A stretch of 64,000 nucleotides of DNA from Chryseobacterium oleae (GTDB lineage: Bacteria; Bacteroidota; Bacteroidia; Flavobacteriales; Weeksellaceae): contig NZ_FOVD01000001.1 of NCBI RefSeq assembly GCF_900115055.1, forward strand, positions 1,240,001 to 1,304,000. The letters are read 5' to 3'. The notes beneath the pieces are model-generated. The model had not been told where the DNA came from. It saw nothing but the letters and a program-made list of their open reading frames with translations, and did not search any database. Within the stretch, counting starts at the first letter, position 1; each line of letters opens with the position of its first letter. The position numbers and the translations under genes were made by a program. Positions 44,827 to 53,996 of this stretch are shown here, piece after piece.

Positions 44827-45645
44827 ATGAAAAAAATTAATTATATCATACTGTTTCTTGCTACTTTCAATATATTCACTGCACAAGTGCTTATCACAGC
44901 AGGAACTACTCCAACTCCTACCGCAAACAGCCAGGCAGTTCTTGAGCTGTATGCGCAGAATAAAAATAAAGGGCTATTGATGCCAAAGGTATCTCTTACA
45001 GCGACAAGCGCCCCAAATCCATTTCCAAGCCACATCGCAGGAATGACTGTGTATAACACCAATACCACAGCGGCAGCTTTGACCGGTGTAACTCCCGGAT
45101 TTTATTATAATGATGGAACTTCATGGAGCAAACTGGAAGTACAGCTTCCAACAGTGGGCGACATAAAATACAGCAGCACACCTGCAGATCAGGACGGATG
45201 GTATCTGCTGGATGGAAGGGCCATTTCAAGCCTCCCTTCGGCAGTACAGAGCAGGGCAACTTCACTGGGATTCTCCACAACACTTCCGAACAGTACAGAC
45301 AGGTATCTTAAGTCTAAATCAGGTTCGGAAACATTGGGAACTACAGGCGGGAGTACTTTTGTAGCACTTACTCAGGCTAATCTTCCGAATGTAACCTACA
45401 ATGCTACTACTACGACCAACGGAGCTCATACCCATGCCTACAATGACCGTGCAAGCGGTACTACCAACAGTATAGAAGCAGGAAGCACGAAAACGGTTGT
45501 GGATAATGATGCAACTACCTCTACCACTTCAACTGCAGGGGCTCACAATCACACATTCTCCGTATCTACAGGAGGATCAAATACAGCATTGAGCCTGCAG
45601 CCGAAATACCTTTCAGCATATATATTTGTGTATCTGGGACAGTAA
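44827..45645 (+). CDS. Secreted tail-collar-like protein, paralogue 3
   Basis: A 272-residue protein with signal peptide (MKKINYIILFLATFNIFTAQ) and the same layout as its two neighbours: QDGWYLLDGRAISSL, LPNSTDRYLKSKSG, VALTQANLPNVTYNATT, then His201/203 (GAHTHAY) and His240/242 (GAHNHTF). It ends AYIFVYLGQ. The N-terminal segment is more divergent (VLITAGTTPTPTANSQAVLE). A terminator follows at 45681-45712, so the operon has three genes. Confidence 0.75.
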   Translation: MKKINYIILFLATFNIFTAQVLITAGTTPTPTANSQAVLELYAQNKNKGLLMPKVSLTATSAPNPFPSHIAGMTVYNTNTTAAALTGVTPGFYYNDGTSWSKLEVQLPTVGDIKYSSTPADQDGWYLLDGRAISSLPSAVQSRATSLGFSTTLPNSTDRYLKSKSGSETLGTTGGSTFVALTQANLPNVTYNATTTTNGAHTHAYNDRASGTTNSIEAGSTKTVVDNDATTSTTSTAGAHNHTFSVSTGGSNTALSLQPKYLSAYIFVYLGQ

Positions 45646-45680
45646 AATCAATAAAACTTTTAAGCCTTATTATAAAGTAC

Positions 45681-45712
45681 AGAAACCATGGAATATCTAT
45701 GGTTTCTTTTCT
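45681..45712 (+). terminator. Terminator after the collar operon
   Basis: Hairpin with arms AGAAACCAT and ATGGTTTCT around an 8-base loop, then a TTTTC tail. It starts 35 bases beyond the stop of paralogue 3. Confidence 0.75.
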
Positions 45713-46422
45713 CTAAAAACTCAGATATAAAGCCAAAAAACAATCTAAAAGTCATAAAATAAGCCTGCTAAAAAGGGTATTATTTAATTTTAACAAAATT
45801 TTAACATTTGAGTTTTAAAAAATTATTTTCCTTTAATCATTCATTAACACTGAAAATATGAGCCATTCCCTCCCTGAACAGTGAATCAAATGGCTCTACC
45901 ACAGGCTTTAGGTTATTATTATTAAGTAATTTTATATACATTTGTTTAAAATTTACCACTTAAATCACCTTTTTAATGAAAATATCAATATATAATCAGA
46001 ATATTTTTGATATTAATTGATAGATAACCCACAAAGTTTAGACTTTTATTTGAGTTGAATAAAGTACTTGTTATGTTCTGACTATTATATTTCTAAAATT
46101 CAACATTTATAAGTAAAAACGAAGAATTAATTAAAATAATACATTTTCAAGTTCTGTTTGAAAAACAAGCATTCATAAAAATATAAGGAAAAATTAAGAA
46201 GTACAAAACCGCATAAACACGAATAAAAACACATAAAAAAGGCACTACACAAATTAGCCTATAATGAATTTAAACACAATCAGGAGATAGAAATTAAAAT
46301 TAATCATAAATAAATATTGATTCTAATATAAAATACACAAAACACATATATTAAGCAATTAATTTTCTATTGGCAAGAAGTTTGTTAATAGTAGAAACAC
46401 ACAAAAAAAAATTATTTCGAAC
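45713..46422 (+). promoter_or_regulatory. Long upstream region of the lectin operon, control region B
   Basis: About 710 bases without a gene. Bases 45790-45960 align with control region A, and a -7 box TACATTTG lies at 45937-45944. A very short frame (14 codons, MKISIYNQNIFDIN) begins at 45976, in the position equivalent to the collar start. From there to the ATG at 46423 the sequence is A-rich and unstructured by eye, giving a possible 470-base leader. Confidence 0.5.
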
Positions 46423-46995
46423 ATGCACAAAATTATTACTTTAGTTTTGGTGATGGCTTTTTGCTCCATTACCGCGCAGGTGGGTATTAATACTACCACA
46501 CCAGATGCAAGCTCCGCTTTAGACGTTACAAGCACTTCTAAAGGAGTTTTACTACCACGAATCAGCAATCTTTCCTCAATTACCAACCCTGCAACCGGGC
46601 TCGTTATTTTTGATACCAACAAAAAATGTATCAGCCAGAATGTAGGAACTCCAGCAGCTCCGGATTGGGCTTGCCTCTCTCCGTATGTCGCCAGGTTTTT
46701 CTATATGCCGAGTGTAGTTTTTGACACGACCACAACAGCCACAGGGCAGACGAAAGATTTGTACACATTGTATAAAAACCAGTTTTCGAATGTACCGGCT
46801 AATGCAAGAAGTGCATCTGCTCCAGCTTCGATTCCGTTTTTTCCCAATGCAACAGATCTGCACTATTATGTGACGGGTTATGATACTTCTGTTTTCAAGA
46901 TCAACAGCATCAGCAACACGGGTGTATTGAATTATGATGTCTTATCGAATGCTACTTCAGCCTCTTTCATCAACATCGTATTTGTTGTAAAATAA
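46423..46995 (+). CDS. Secreted VGINT-type surface protein
   Basis: A 190-residue protein with a signal peptide (MHKIITLVLVMAFCSITAQ) followed by VGINTTTPDASSALDVTSTS and GVLLPRISNLSSITNPATG, the common Bacteroidota surface-protein start also found in the collar paralogues. The C-terminal part (FYMPSVVFDTTTTATGQTKD) is not recognised. No collar domain, no HxH motif and no T9SS sorting domain. It lies 6 bases before the lectin gene and is probably co-expressed with it. Confidence 0.7.
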   Translation: MHKIITLVLVMAFCSITAQVGINTTTPDASSALDVTSTSKGVLLPRISNLSSITNPATGLVIFDTNKKCISQNVGTPAAPDWACLSPYVARFFYMPSVVFDTTTTATGQTKDLYTLYKNQFSNVPANARSASAPASIPFFPNATDLHYYVTGYDTSVFKINSISNTGVLNYDVLSNATSASFINIVFVVK

Positions 46996-47001
46996 GCAGT
47001 C

Positions 47002-48570
47002 ATGAAAAAGAATTTTAAGGGGCTATCTTTGATGAGCCTGGTTTTCACATTGCTTACCAACTTCGTGTATGCGCAGACAGACAGTACAGAAGTGGCCAGT
47101 ATCTACGGGTTTTATTCCTATTCGAGTTCGCTGATGAATGCCTCTTCGGCATCTGAACTTACGATACAGGGAAATGCGTCGCATACTTCTACGGGTGTAC
47201 AGCTTACTCCGGCCAGTTCAGGCCAGTTTGGAGGATTGTTTATCAACGGAAGAACTTTTACTTCGGTAAACGGACTTCATGTTGAGTTTGAATATGAGAT
47301 GAAAAACGGAACTGCCTTAGGAGGTACTTTTGGTGACGGTTTATCATTCTTTCTTTATGACGGAGCGGTAGCCAGCCCTACCATCGGAGCACCGGGTGCC
47401 GGAATCGGGTATTCCTATAACAGGACGAAAGATACTTATGCCAGCCAGAGAAAAGCAGGTTTATCAGGAGCTTATCTGGGTATTGCGCTGGATGAGTTCG
47501 GGAATTTTAAATCTAAACGTTTTCAGGGCGATTCCAGGGTGAATGGTATTGCAGGCGTAACCTGGAGCCAGTCGACAAGTCATGTGACTTTAAGAGGGGC
47601 AAGAGGTGCTGCGATTAATACCACAGGTCTGGGAGCCGGATTTACAGGATATCCTGTTCTGGTGACCCGTTCTACCTTAAGCAACACAGGAACTGTCGGC
47701 AGAATCCTGCAGGCTGACAGAAGTTATCTGGCTACTTCCAATACACTGGCTTCTGTTTTTGATCTCCGAAATAATGCGGGAGAATTCAGAAAAGTATATC
47801 TGGATCTGATTCCCCACTTTACAAGCCCTACGACAACGGATGGGTTTGACATCAAAGTGGATATCCAGACTACTCAAAACGGAACACCTACGAATATTAT
47901 CAACTACTATCATTATAAAACGTCAGTGCCTTACACTGAAAACGCAAATCCACAGAGTTCTGATTTTAATGCTTCAGATACAGAAGGAGGTGCTACATCC
48001 CAAACACTGGATGCAACGGTTCCGTCTGTTTTGAAACTGGGTTTTGCGGCAGCAACAGGAGCAGCATTTCAGCAGCATATCATCCGAAATGTGAAACTTA
48101 CGCTTCCTTATGCAGCCGTTGCCAACGATGATGTGACGTCTACCTGTAAGTTTCAGCCGGTGAATATTCCGGTGTTTGCTAATGATATAGCATATAAAGG
48201 GGCTATCAGCATTACAACTCCGCCCACCGGAAGCAATGCCAATATCGATTATTCGACCTTCAGCTTTACAAAAAGCAGTGATACAGATCTTACGCTTTAC
48301 CGTAAAAAAGTAACCCCGCAGGGAACATGGACTTACAATAAAGCCACAGGTATTGTTACGTTCAATCCATCAAGCGGATTTACAGGAACAGCAACAATGA
48401 CGTATACAATAAAAGGAAGAACCGTAAAGGATTCAAATGGAAAGATCACTGAACCTTATGGTGACACTGCTTACCGTTCTGTTCCGGCAACGATTACTGT
48501 GAATTTAAAAACCACAGGGTGTATCTATTCTGTTATTTCCAACAAAATGGTAACACAGGGTGTAAAATAA
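47002..48570 (+). CDS. Secreted L-type lectin-domain protein
   Basis: A 522-residue protein with signal peptide (MKKNFKGLSLMSLVFTLLTN to YAQ). Residues from about 30 to 370 look like a legume-type lectin fold: HVEFEYEMKNGTALGG, FGDGLSFFLYDGA, GIGYSYNRTKDTYASQRKAG and SGAYLGIALDEFGNFKSKRF carry the carbohydrate-site and metal-site aspartates. A C-terminal Ig-like domain follows (VNIPVFANDIAYKGAISITT to TATMTYTIKGRTVKD). There is no T9SS sorting domain at the C-terminus. Sugar specificity unknown. It ends the second surface-protein operon. Confidence 0.78.
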   Translation: MKKNFKGLSLMSLVFTLLTNFVYAQTDSTEVASIYGFYSYSSSLMNASSASELTIQGNASHTSTGVQLTPASSGQFGGLFINGRTFTSVNGLHVEFEYEMKNGTALGGTFGDGLSFFLYDGAVASPTIGAPGAGIGYSYNRTKDTYASQRKAGLSGAYLGIALDEFGNFKSKRFQGDSRVNGIAGVTWSQSTSHVTLRGARGAAINTTGLGAGFTGYPVLVTRSTLSNTGTVGRILQADRSYLATSNTLASVFDLRNNAGEFRKVYLDLIPHFTSPTTTDGFDIKVDIQTTQNGTPTNIINYYHYKTSVPYTENANPQSSDFNASDTEGGATSQTLDATVPSVLKLGFAAATGAAFQQHIIRNVKLTLPYAAVANDDVTSTCKFQPVNIPVFANDIAYKGAISITTPPTGSNANIDYSTFSFTKSSDTDLTLYRKKVTPQGTWTYNKATGIVTFNPSSGFTGTATMTYTIKGRTVKDSNGKITEPYGDTAYRSVPATITVNLKTTGCIYSVISNKMVTQGVK

Positions 48571-48611
48571 ACCCCAGAAGAAAACACAAATTCAATTATA
48601 AAAAAGCAGCA

Positions 48612-48639
48612 AAAAACCATAGAATTTTCTATGGTTTTT
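48612..48639 (+). terminator. Terminator after the lectin gene
   Basis: Hairpin with arms ACCATAG and CTATGGT, extended by flanking A and T runs that pair, followed by TTTTTG. It starts 42 bases after the lectin stop. Confidence 0.7.
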
Positions 48640-48658
48640 GTTTTATAATATTTGAATA

Positions 48659-48776
48659 TTTAAGGCGCAAGAAAATCAAAGATTTTCAGCAAGGAGAATG
48701 ATGAGATTGCTTCGTCGCTACGCTCCTCGCAATGACGTAATCAATTTTATCGGAGATAAAATCTTTGCGCCTTAAA
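48659..48776. repeat. Short inverted-repeat element (MITE/REP-like), 118 bases
   Basis: Perfect 12-base terminal inverted repeats TTTAAGGCGCAA and TTGCGCCTTAAA bound a non-coding core with internal pairing (AAAATC/GATTTT) and a GC-rich stretch around GCTTCGTCGCTACGCTCC. No ORF. The form is that of a non-autonomous mobile or REP-like element. It lies between the lectin terminator and the TonB receptor gene. Confidence 0.6.
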
Positions 48777-49008
48777 ACATGTTCCTGTCATTTAATTTGC
48801 GCCTTTGCGCTGTTCCAACTGTAAAAAAAATTTCACTTGTTTTTTACTAATTTGTTTCTACACTGACAACCAAAGACTGACTGCTGTTTTTACTGTGTGA
48901 AACGCCTTGATGAATATTTTTTCCGGTTTAATAAAAAAACAAAAAACGACCCGGAAAGAAAATCCGGATCGCTGAAAAAATTATAAGTAAAAAATGAAAG
49001 ACTAATGA

Positions 49009-52000
49009 TTAAAAATTATACCGCACTCCCAACTGCGCCTGGAACCTTGATGCAAACTGATCAACGGTATAAGGCAGTCCCGGTGTTTTGAAATTATAGG
49101 TAGGATCACCCGCAGCAGGCTGACCGGCAGCTACATTTCCAACTTTCGTGAGCCCTACACTGGCGGTAGAATTAAAGGTATTAGGCACAAAATAGACTTT
49201 GCCCCAATCTTTATTCAGCAAATTGGTAAGATTGATAATGCTTATTGAAATCTGGATGTTATTTTTAGACTTTTCGCTGAGTCTGATCTCATCCATGATT
49301 TTGAAATCGGCCTGAATGTTCCATGGGGTAACATCACCGTTTCTTTCCGTGAACTTTCCTCTTCTGGAGTTCAGATATTTATTTCCACCTACAAAATTTT
49401 CATAGTCTGCAATCTGCTGTTGGGCAGTTACCAGTACATTTCCGGCGGCATCTTTAATAGGAACGATATATTTGGCAGCTTCTGCAGCATCTTTAAACAC
49501 ATAAGAAAGTCCTGCGGCCTGACCAGTATTCGCAATCGTACTGTTCACAAATCCCCAGCTGAAAGGATTTCCTGATTGGGCGTTAAAGTATACGTTAGCA
49601 GATAATCTGTTGGATTTTGAAAGCTCAAGACTGTAGCCCAGATTGGCTACGACTCTGTTTTTGATGGCAAAATTGGAGGTTGTCAGTTTAGGATCATTCG
49701 GAGTCAGAGACTGGTTCATCTGCCAGTTACTTTCCATTGAGTTTCTGATTCCGTTGGTAATGTCTTTTGCATCACCATACGTATAGGCTACGAAGAAATT
49801 AAACCCGAAATTATAGGCCTTGGAAATCTGCGCCGTCAGGTTGTAACGGTATCCTTCCTTAGTGTTGGACAGAAGATAGGCATTTGAGAAATTACTGTTG
49901 ATATTGGTGGTGTATATCGGCATTTCATGATTCGTATCATAGCTGAAATACGTCACATTATCCGTTTTGTTTACCTGCTGGAATTTCAGGTCATAAAGCA
50001 CTTTGGTATAAATTCCTTCCAGCGTAAGTTTGTATCCGGCCAATGTATAATCAAAGGCTAAAGAGCTTCTCCATACCCTCGGCATTTTAAAATTGTTATC
50101 TATAAGGTCTACCTGAACCTTTGAAGAGTTTTGCCATTTCGGGAAATTGCCGCTTACCAGAGGATCTCCGTTGGCAGCCAGCTGAGCAGCAGTCGGAGCA
50201 TTATAATCATAGCTTCCGAAACCTACTCCATCATTATAATAAGCATACCCTAACCATGCAAAAGGAATTCTTCCCACGAAAATACCGGAGCCTCCTCTTA
50301 ACACCATAGACCTGTCTTCAGTAAGATCAAGATTAAATCCTAATCTCGGAGAAATGGTAGGCTTATTAAGATAATCATTCGAAAGTTGGCCTAGCGGTGT
50401 ATAGCTGTAGGTATTCCCAAAGTTCGGATCCTGAGGAGAGCTCTGCACCATTTTACTTAACAGAGGTTTGTTCGGTAAATCTGTGTAATCTACCCTTACT
50501 CCCGGTGATAATCTTAACCTTCCCCAATTGATCTCATCCTGAAAATACAGGGAGAAAAGATTGACTTTATATTGTGCATAAGGATTATCAAAAAGTGTTT
50601 CTCTGCTGTCTCCGTTAAAAGGATATGTCCCTCTGATCCTTGATGGACTGGAATTATAGAAATCGGTCAGGTTTTTATAGGAAATCCTTCCGTTCAGGGC
50701 ATTGACAAAGCCGTAATTGATGTTATACAACTCATTATGCGTTCCCAACAAGAAAGTATGGTGCCCGGTTTTATAGGTCAGATTGTCTGTGATCTCAAAG
50801 GTTTTCTGTTTCATATTGAAAACAGTGGCTTCACGGTCATTCCCCAGAAGTACAGTTCCTCCGTTATAGGAGATTTCCACCTGCGGAAACATGGCATTCC
50901 CCGAGGTAGGATCCCTGTAATCATGGATGGAAGAATATCCAACGACTAAATTATTATTCCATTTATCATTAAAACGGCTTTTCAACTCCAATGTCGTGGT
51001 GGAAGCATTATTTTTCTGAATAAAATCCATGCTTGAAAATCTGAAGTTTGCTCCATCTCTTTCAAGATTCGAGGCCTGGGAAAACACCGTATTATTTTTA
51101 ATGGATAGCGTGTGTTTATCGTTGATCTTCCAGTCTAATTTATTAAAAAGTTTAGCACTTTCTGAAAAGTTGTTGTAGCTGTCGAAGCTCCCTACATTAA
51201 AACCATATTTATTTTTAACAAAATCTGAGATCTGCTGAGCCACGGGATCACTGACCAAAGCATTGGGATCATTGGCATTATAGAATACAGGATCTGTTCT
51301 TTTGGTATATTCCAGATTGGTAAACAGGAAAACCTTGTCTCTTACCACAGGTAGTCCTACCCTTCCTCCGTAAATCATATCCTGAAAAGCGCTCGGCATC
51401 TTTGAATTATCTCCTACCCTGTTGTTTCCGGTAATGGAAGCATTTCTTCCGTATCCGTAAATAGATCCGGTCACCTCATTACTTCCACTTCGGGTAACGG
51501 CATTAATACTTCCACCCAGGAAGTTTCCAAGCTTTACATCATACGGCGCAATATATACCTGCACATCCTGAATGGCATCCAGACTTATGGAATTCGAACG
51601 CGTACTGCTTCCCGGCATTCCGGAAGTTCCTGTCTGACCTCCCAAAGACGGACTGAAACCGATCGCGTCGTTATTGATGGATCCGTCGATCGTAACATTG
51701 TTGTATCTGAAATTGGTTCCGTTGAAAGAGTTATTGGCACTTTGCGGCACCAGTTTGGTCACATCCTGAATTCCTCTGTTGATGTTGGGAAGTCCTGAAA
51801 TCTGAGCCTGACTGATTCCAACACCATATTTTGCACCGGTCTTTTTAGAAGTGATCTTCACTTCATCAATCTTTTTTTCACCCGTATTGACTTCAACTAC
51901 CGGCAAATCATTGTTTCCCAGCGAAAGCTGCACGTTGGTATTAGAATAAATAATCTGTTTTCCATCCGATATTTCAATGGAATATGGGCCTCCCGGCTGA

Positions 52001-52194
52001 AGGTTGTCTAAACTAAACTGCCCCTTACTATTACTTTTGGTTTCGAATGCACTGTTCGTAGGAATATGTACGACCTTCACAGTAACCTCGGAAGAAATTC
52101 CTTTGAGCCTTCCAAAAATTTTAGAGCTGGTTTCCTGTGAAAATGCAAAGCCAAAGGATAATAAAGCAAAAGCACAGATTATTTTTTTCTTCAT
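49009..52194 (-). CDS. TonB-dependent receptor with carboxypeptidase-regulatory-like domain (Oar-like)
   Basis: A 1061-residue outer-membrane protein. After the signal peptide (MKKKIICAFALLSFGFAFSQ) comes a carboxypeptidase-regulatory-like domain (residues about 23-110; FSLDNLQPGGPYSIEISDGK). The TonB plug follows, with SGLPNINRGIQDVTKLVPQS and IQDVQVYIAPYDVKLGNFLG. A long beta-barrel ends in QAQLGVRYNF, with the terminal aromatic expected of barrel proteins. The size and plug match Oar-like receptors. No SusD partner lies next to it, so glycan import of the SusC/D type is unlikely; the substrate is unknown. Confidence 0.9.
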   Translation of the reverse strand: MKKKIICAFALLSFGFAFSQETSSKIFGRLKGISSEVTVKVVHIPTNSAFETKSNSKGQFSLDNLQPGGPYSIEISDGKQIIYSNTNVQLSLGNNDLPVVEVNTGEKKIDEVKITSKKTGAKYGVGISQAQISGLPNINRGIQDVTKLVPQSANNSFNGTNFRYNNVTIDGSINNDAIGFSPSLGGQTGTSGMPGSSTRSNSISLDAIQDVQVYIAPYDVKLGNFLGGSINAVTRSGSNEVTGSIYGYGRNASITGNNRVGDNSKMPSAFQDMIYGGRVGLPVVRDKVFLFTNLEYTKRTDPVFYNANDPNALVSDPVAQQISDFVKNKYGFNVGSFDSYNNFSESAKLFNKLDWKINDKHTLSIKNNTVFSQASNLERDGANFRFSSMDFIQKNNASTTTLELKSRFNDKWNNNLVVGYSSIHDYRDPTSGNAMFPQVEISYNGGTVLLGNDREATVFNMKQKTFEITDNLTYKTGHHTFLLGTHNELYNINYGFVNALNGRISYKNLTDFYNSSPSRIRGTYPFNGDSRETLFDNPYAQYKVNLFSLYFQDEINWGRLRLSPGVRVDYTDLPNKPLLSKMVQSSPQDPNFGNTYSYTPLGQLSNDYLNKPTISPRLGFNLDLTEDRSMVLRGGSGIFVGRIPFAWLGYAYYNDGVGFGSYDYNAPTAAQLAANGDPLVSGNFPKWQNSSKVQVDLIDNNFKMPRVWRSSLAFDYTLAGYKLTLEGIYTKVLYDLKFQQVNKTDNVTYFSYDTNHEMPIYTTNINSNFSNAYLLSNTKEGYRYNLTAQISKAYNFGFNFFVAYTYGDAKDITNGIRNSMESNWQMNQSLTPNDPKLTTSNFAIKNRVVANLGYSLELSKSNRLSANVYFNAQSGNPFSWGFVNSTIANTGQAAGLSYVFKDAAEAAKYIVPIKDAAGNVLVTAQQQIADYENFVGGNKYLNSRRGKFTERNGDVTPWNIQADFKIMDEIRLSEKSKNNIQISISIINLTNLLNKDWGKVYFVPNTFNSTASVGLTKVGNVAAGQPAAGDPTYNFKTPGLPYTVDQFASRFQAQLGVRYNF

Positions 52195-52400
52195 GATTTT
52201 ATTGTTACAAATTCGGGAGTAAAATTAGATCTCAGAAATATCAAGTGTGGTAACATAGAATTAACATTGTGTAAATGAATGTTTAATATTTCCTTAAAAA
52301 AAACTTAATAAAGCACTCCTCAAAGTGTAAAGAATTTAGACCCCATTCCTGCACAGATCGGCAAAAAATGCTTAATTTTAAAAAAATAAAATCATTTAAT

Positions 52401-53291
52401 ATGAAATTCGGACAAGTAGAAGACCCGTCAAAAATAGATTTTACACTTCCTAAAGATCACGCCAGAACCAAAGAAATTTTAAACCAAAATAAAAAAGGAC
52501 TGGAAAATATTTCCATAGGATGTGCTAAATGGAACAAAACCGACCTTAAAGGATTTTACCCTAAAGGAACCAAAGACGAATTGACATATTACGCGAAGCA
52601 GTTTAATTCTATTGAACTGAACGCTACTTTTTACGGAATGCCTACCCCGGAACAGGTGGAAGTATGGAAAGAAAAAACACCGGAAAATTTTAAATTCTTC
52701 CCAAAGATCACCAACACGGTTTCCCACTTCAGAAGACTGATAGATGTGACGGAACCGGTGACCAACTTCACATCAGCAGTGATGAATTTTGATGATAAAC
52801 TGGGAATGGCTTTTCTGCAGCTTCATGATAATTTTAAACCTAAAGATTATGACAGGCTGGAAAAATTTGTCAAAGACTGGCCTAAAGAAGTTCCTTTAGC
52901 CATCGAACTCCGTAACACCGAATGGTTCACCGATGAGGAAATTTTCAATACAACCTGTGAGCTTTTTGAAGCCAATAATATCACCAATATCATCGTAGAT
53001 ACGGCCGGAAGAAGAGATATGCTGCATATGCGTCTTACCACGCCCAATGCCTTCATCCGCTACGTAGGCGCCAATGCCGAAAGTGATTATGAAAGACTGG
53101 ATGACTGGATGAAACACCTGACCAAATGGAAAAAAGAAGGACTTCAGAATGTCTATTTCTTTGTACACCAGAATATTGAAAAAGCATCTCCACTGCTTTC
53201 CGCCTATTTCATTAAAAAGATGAATGAGGACTGGAAAACGGACATTCATATTCCGCAAATGGCGACTGATAACAATGGGACGTTGTTTTAG
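52401..53291 (+). CDS. DUF72 domain protein
   Basis: A protein of about 296 residues. I chose MKFGQVEDPSKIDFTLPKDH at 52401 over an 11-codon longer frame whose leader is not conserved in style. The DUF72 TIM-barrel pattern is clear: ISIGCAKWNKTDLKGFYPKG, YYAKQFNSIELNATFYGMP, and KFFPKITNTVSHFRRL. VPLAIELRNTEWFT carries the conserved charged residues. The family is common in bacteria and has no settled function. Divergent from the TonB receptor. Confidence 0.85.
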   Translation: MKFGQVEDPSKIDFTLPKDHARTKEILNQNKKGLENISIGCAKWNKTDLKGFYPKGTKDELTYYAKQFNSIELNATFYGMPTPEQVEVWKEKTPENFKFFPKITNTVSHFRRLIDVTEPVTNFTSAVMNFDDKLGMAFLQLHDNFKPKDYDRLEKFVKDWPKEVPLAIELRNTEWFTDEEIFNTTCELFEANNITNIIVDTAGRRDMLHMRLTTPNAFIRYVGANAESDYERLDDWMKHLTKWKKEGLQNVYFFVHQNIEKASPLLSAYFIKKMNEDWKTDIHIPQMATDNNGTLF

Positions 53292-53690
53292 ATGTCAATG
53301 GTGAATTTTGCTTCGCAAGTGAATGGTGAATGGTAGAATCAAGAGCCAAGATGCAAGATTTCAGATTTCAGATACGAAACTTTTAGATAGCAGTACTGGT
53401 GGCTTCGGGAGCCTCAGCCACCAGATATTTGTAGCTCGTTTAATATGTCCTGATTCACAATTACCAACTCTAAAACCCTCAAACCCTCAGACTCTAAAAC
53501 CCTCCGATTCTCCCACTCTCCCACTCGAAACACGTACTCCAAAACCCGAAACTTCCCGAACCCATATCCCAACCTTTTCAGACCGACTTACAAAAAGGCA
53601 CTTAAAAATCTGTTTTTGTGGAAAAATTTTAGTAATTTAGGATGTACTGCTGTTCATATAGGGCACAGTATTTTTAAAATACAAAATGTC
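53292..53690. other. Gene-free spacer with repeats
   Basis: About 400 bases. It contains a perfect hairpin (53396-53424) and a C/T-rich simple-sequence stretch at about 53460-53570 built from variations of AAACCCTC and CTCCCACT. A 105-codon open frame exists but is low complexity (TLKPSNPQTLKPSDSPT), so I do not call it a gene. Confidence 0.55.
53396..53424. repeat. REP-like hairpin
   Basis: Perfect 9-base arms CTGGTGGCT and AGCCACCAG with an inner GGCT/AGCC pairing. GC-rich against an AT-rich background, in non-coding DNA, as for repetitive extragenic palindromes. Confidence 0.55.
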
Positions 53691-53921
53691 ATGGAAAAAG
53701 AAATTTGCACGATAAGCATTACGAGCACCTGGCTCGGTGATGAATATACATTTTACGAAGATCACAGAATAAAAAGGGTCTACGATAATCACAGCCTGAG
53801 CGCCAACCGCACCGAATGGCTGGAACCACATCAGATCAACAAACAGAATAAAGATAAACTGATTAAAAACTGCCCTGAAGAATTTAAGGAGCAGGTGATG
53901 CAGATTCTGGACTATCCTTAA
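53691..53921 (+). CDS. Small hypothetical protein
   Basis: A 76-residue protein from MEKEICTISITSTWLGDEYT. The frame also continues upstream into repeat DNA, but the ATG at 53691 is the first sensible start. The sequence is charged and looks like a real soluble protein (FYEDHRIKRVYDNHSLSANR, then LIKNCPEEFKEQVMQILDYP). No family recognised. Confidence 0.55.
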   Translation: MEKEICTISITSTWLGDEYTFYEDHRIKRVYDNHSLSANRTEWLEPHQINKQNKDKLIKNCPEEFKEQVMQILDYP

Positions 53922-53996
53922 TATGATGTATGAGTACTGAGTAATAAGCAATGAGTAATATTTTAAATCAATTTATTATTACTCATTGCCCACTAC

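Noticed and set aside
43183..45645. A prophage or tailocin module
   Set aside because: The collar-like proteins have signal peptides, and no capsid, sheath, baseplate, lysis or integrase genes are near. They look like host surface proteins.
49009..52194. SusC/SusD glycan uptake locus
   Set aside because: The receptor is Oar-like and no SusD lipoprotein gene or glycoside hydrolase is adjacent.
53323..53640. A 105-codon plus-strand open frame
   Set aside because: The translation is low complexity (TLKPSNPQTLKPSDSPT) and comes from simple intergenic repeats and a palindrome. No start context and no protein-like composition.
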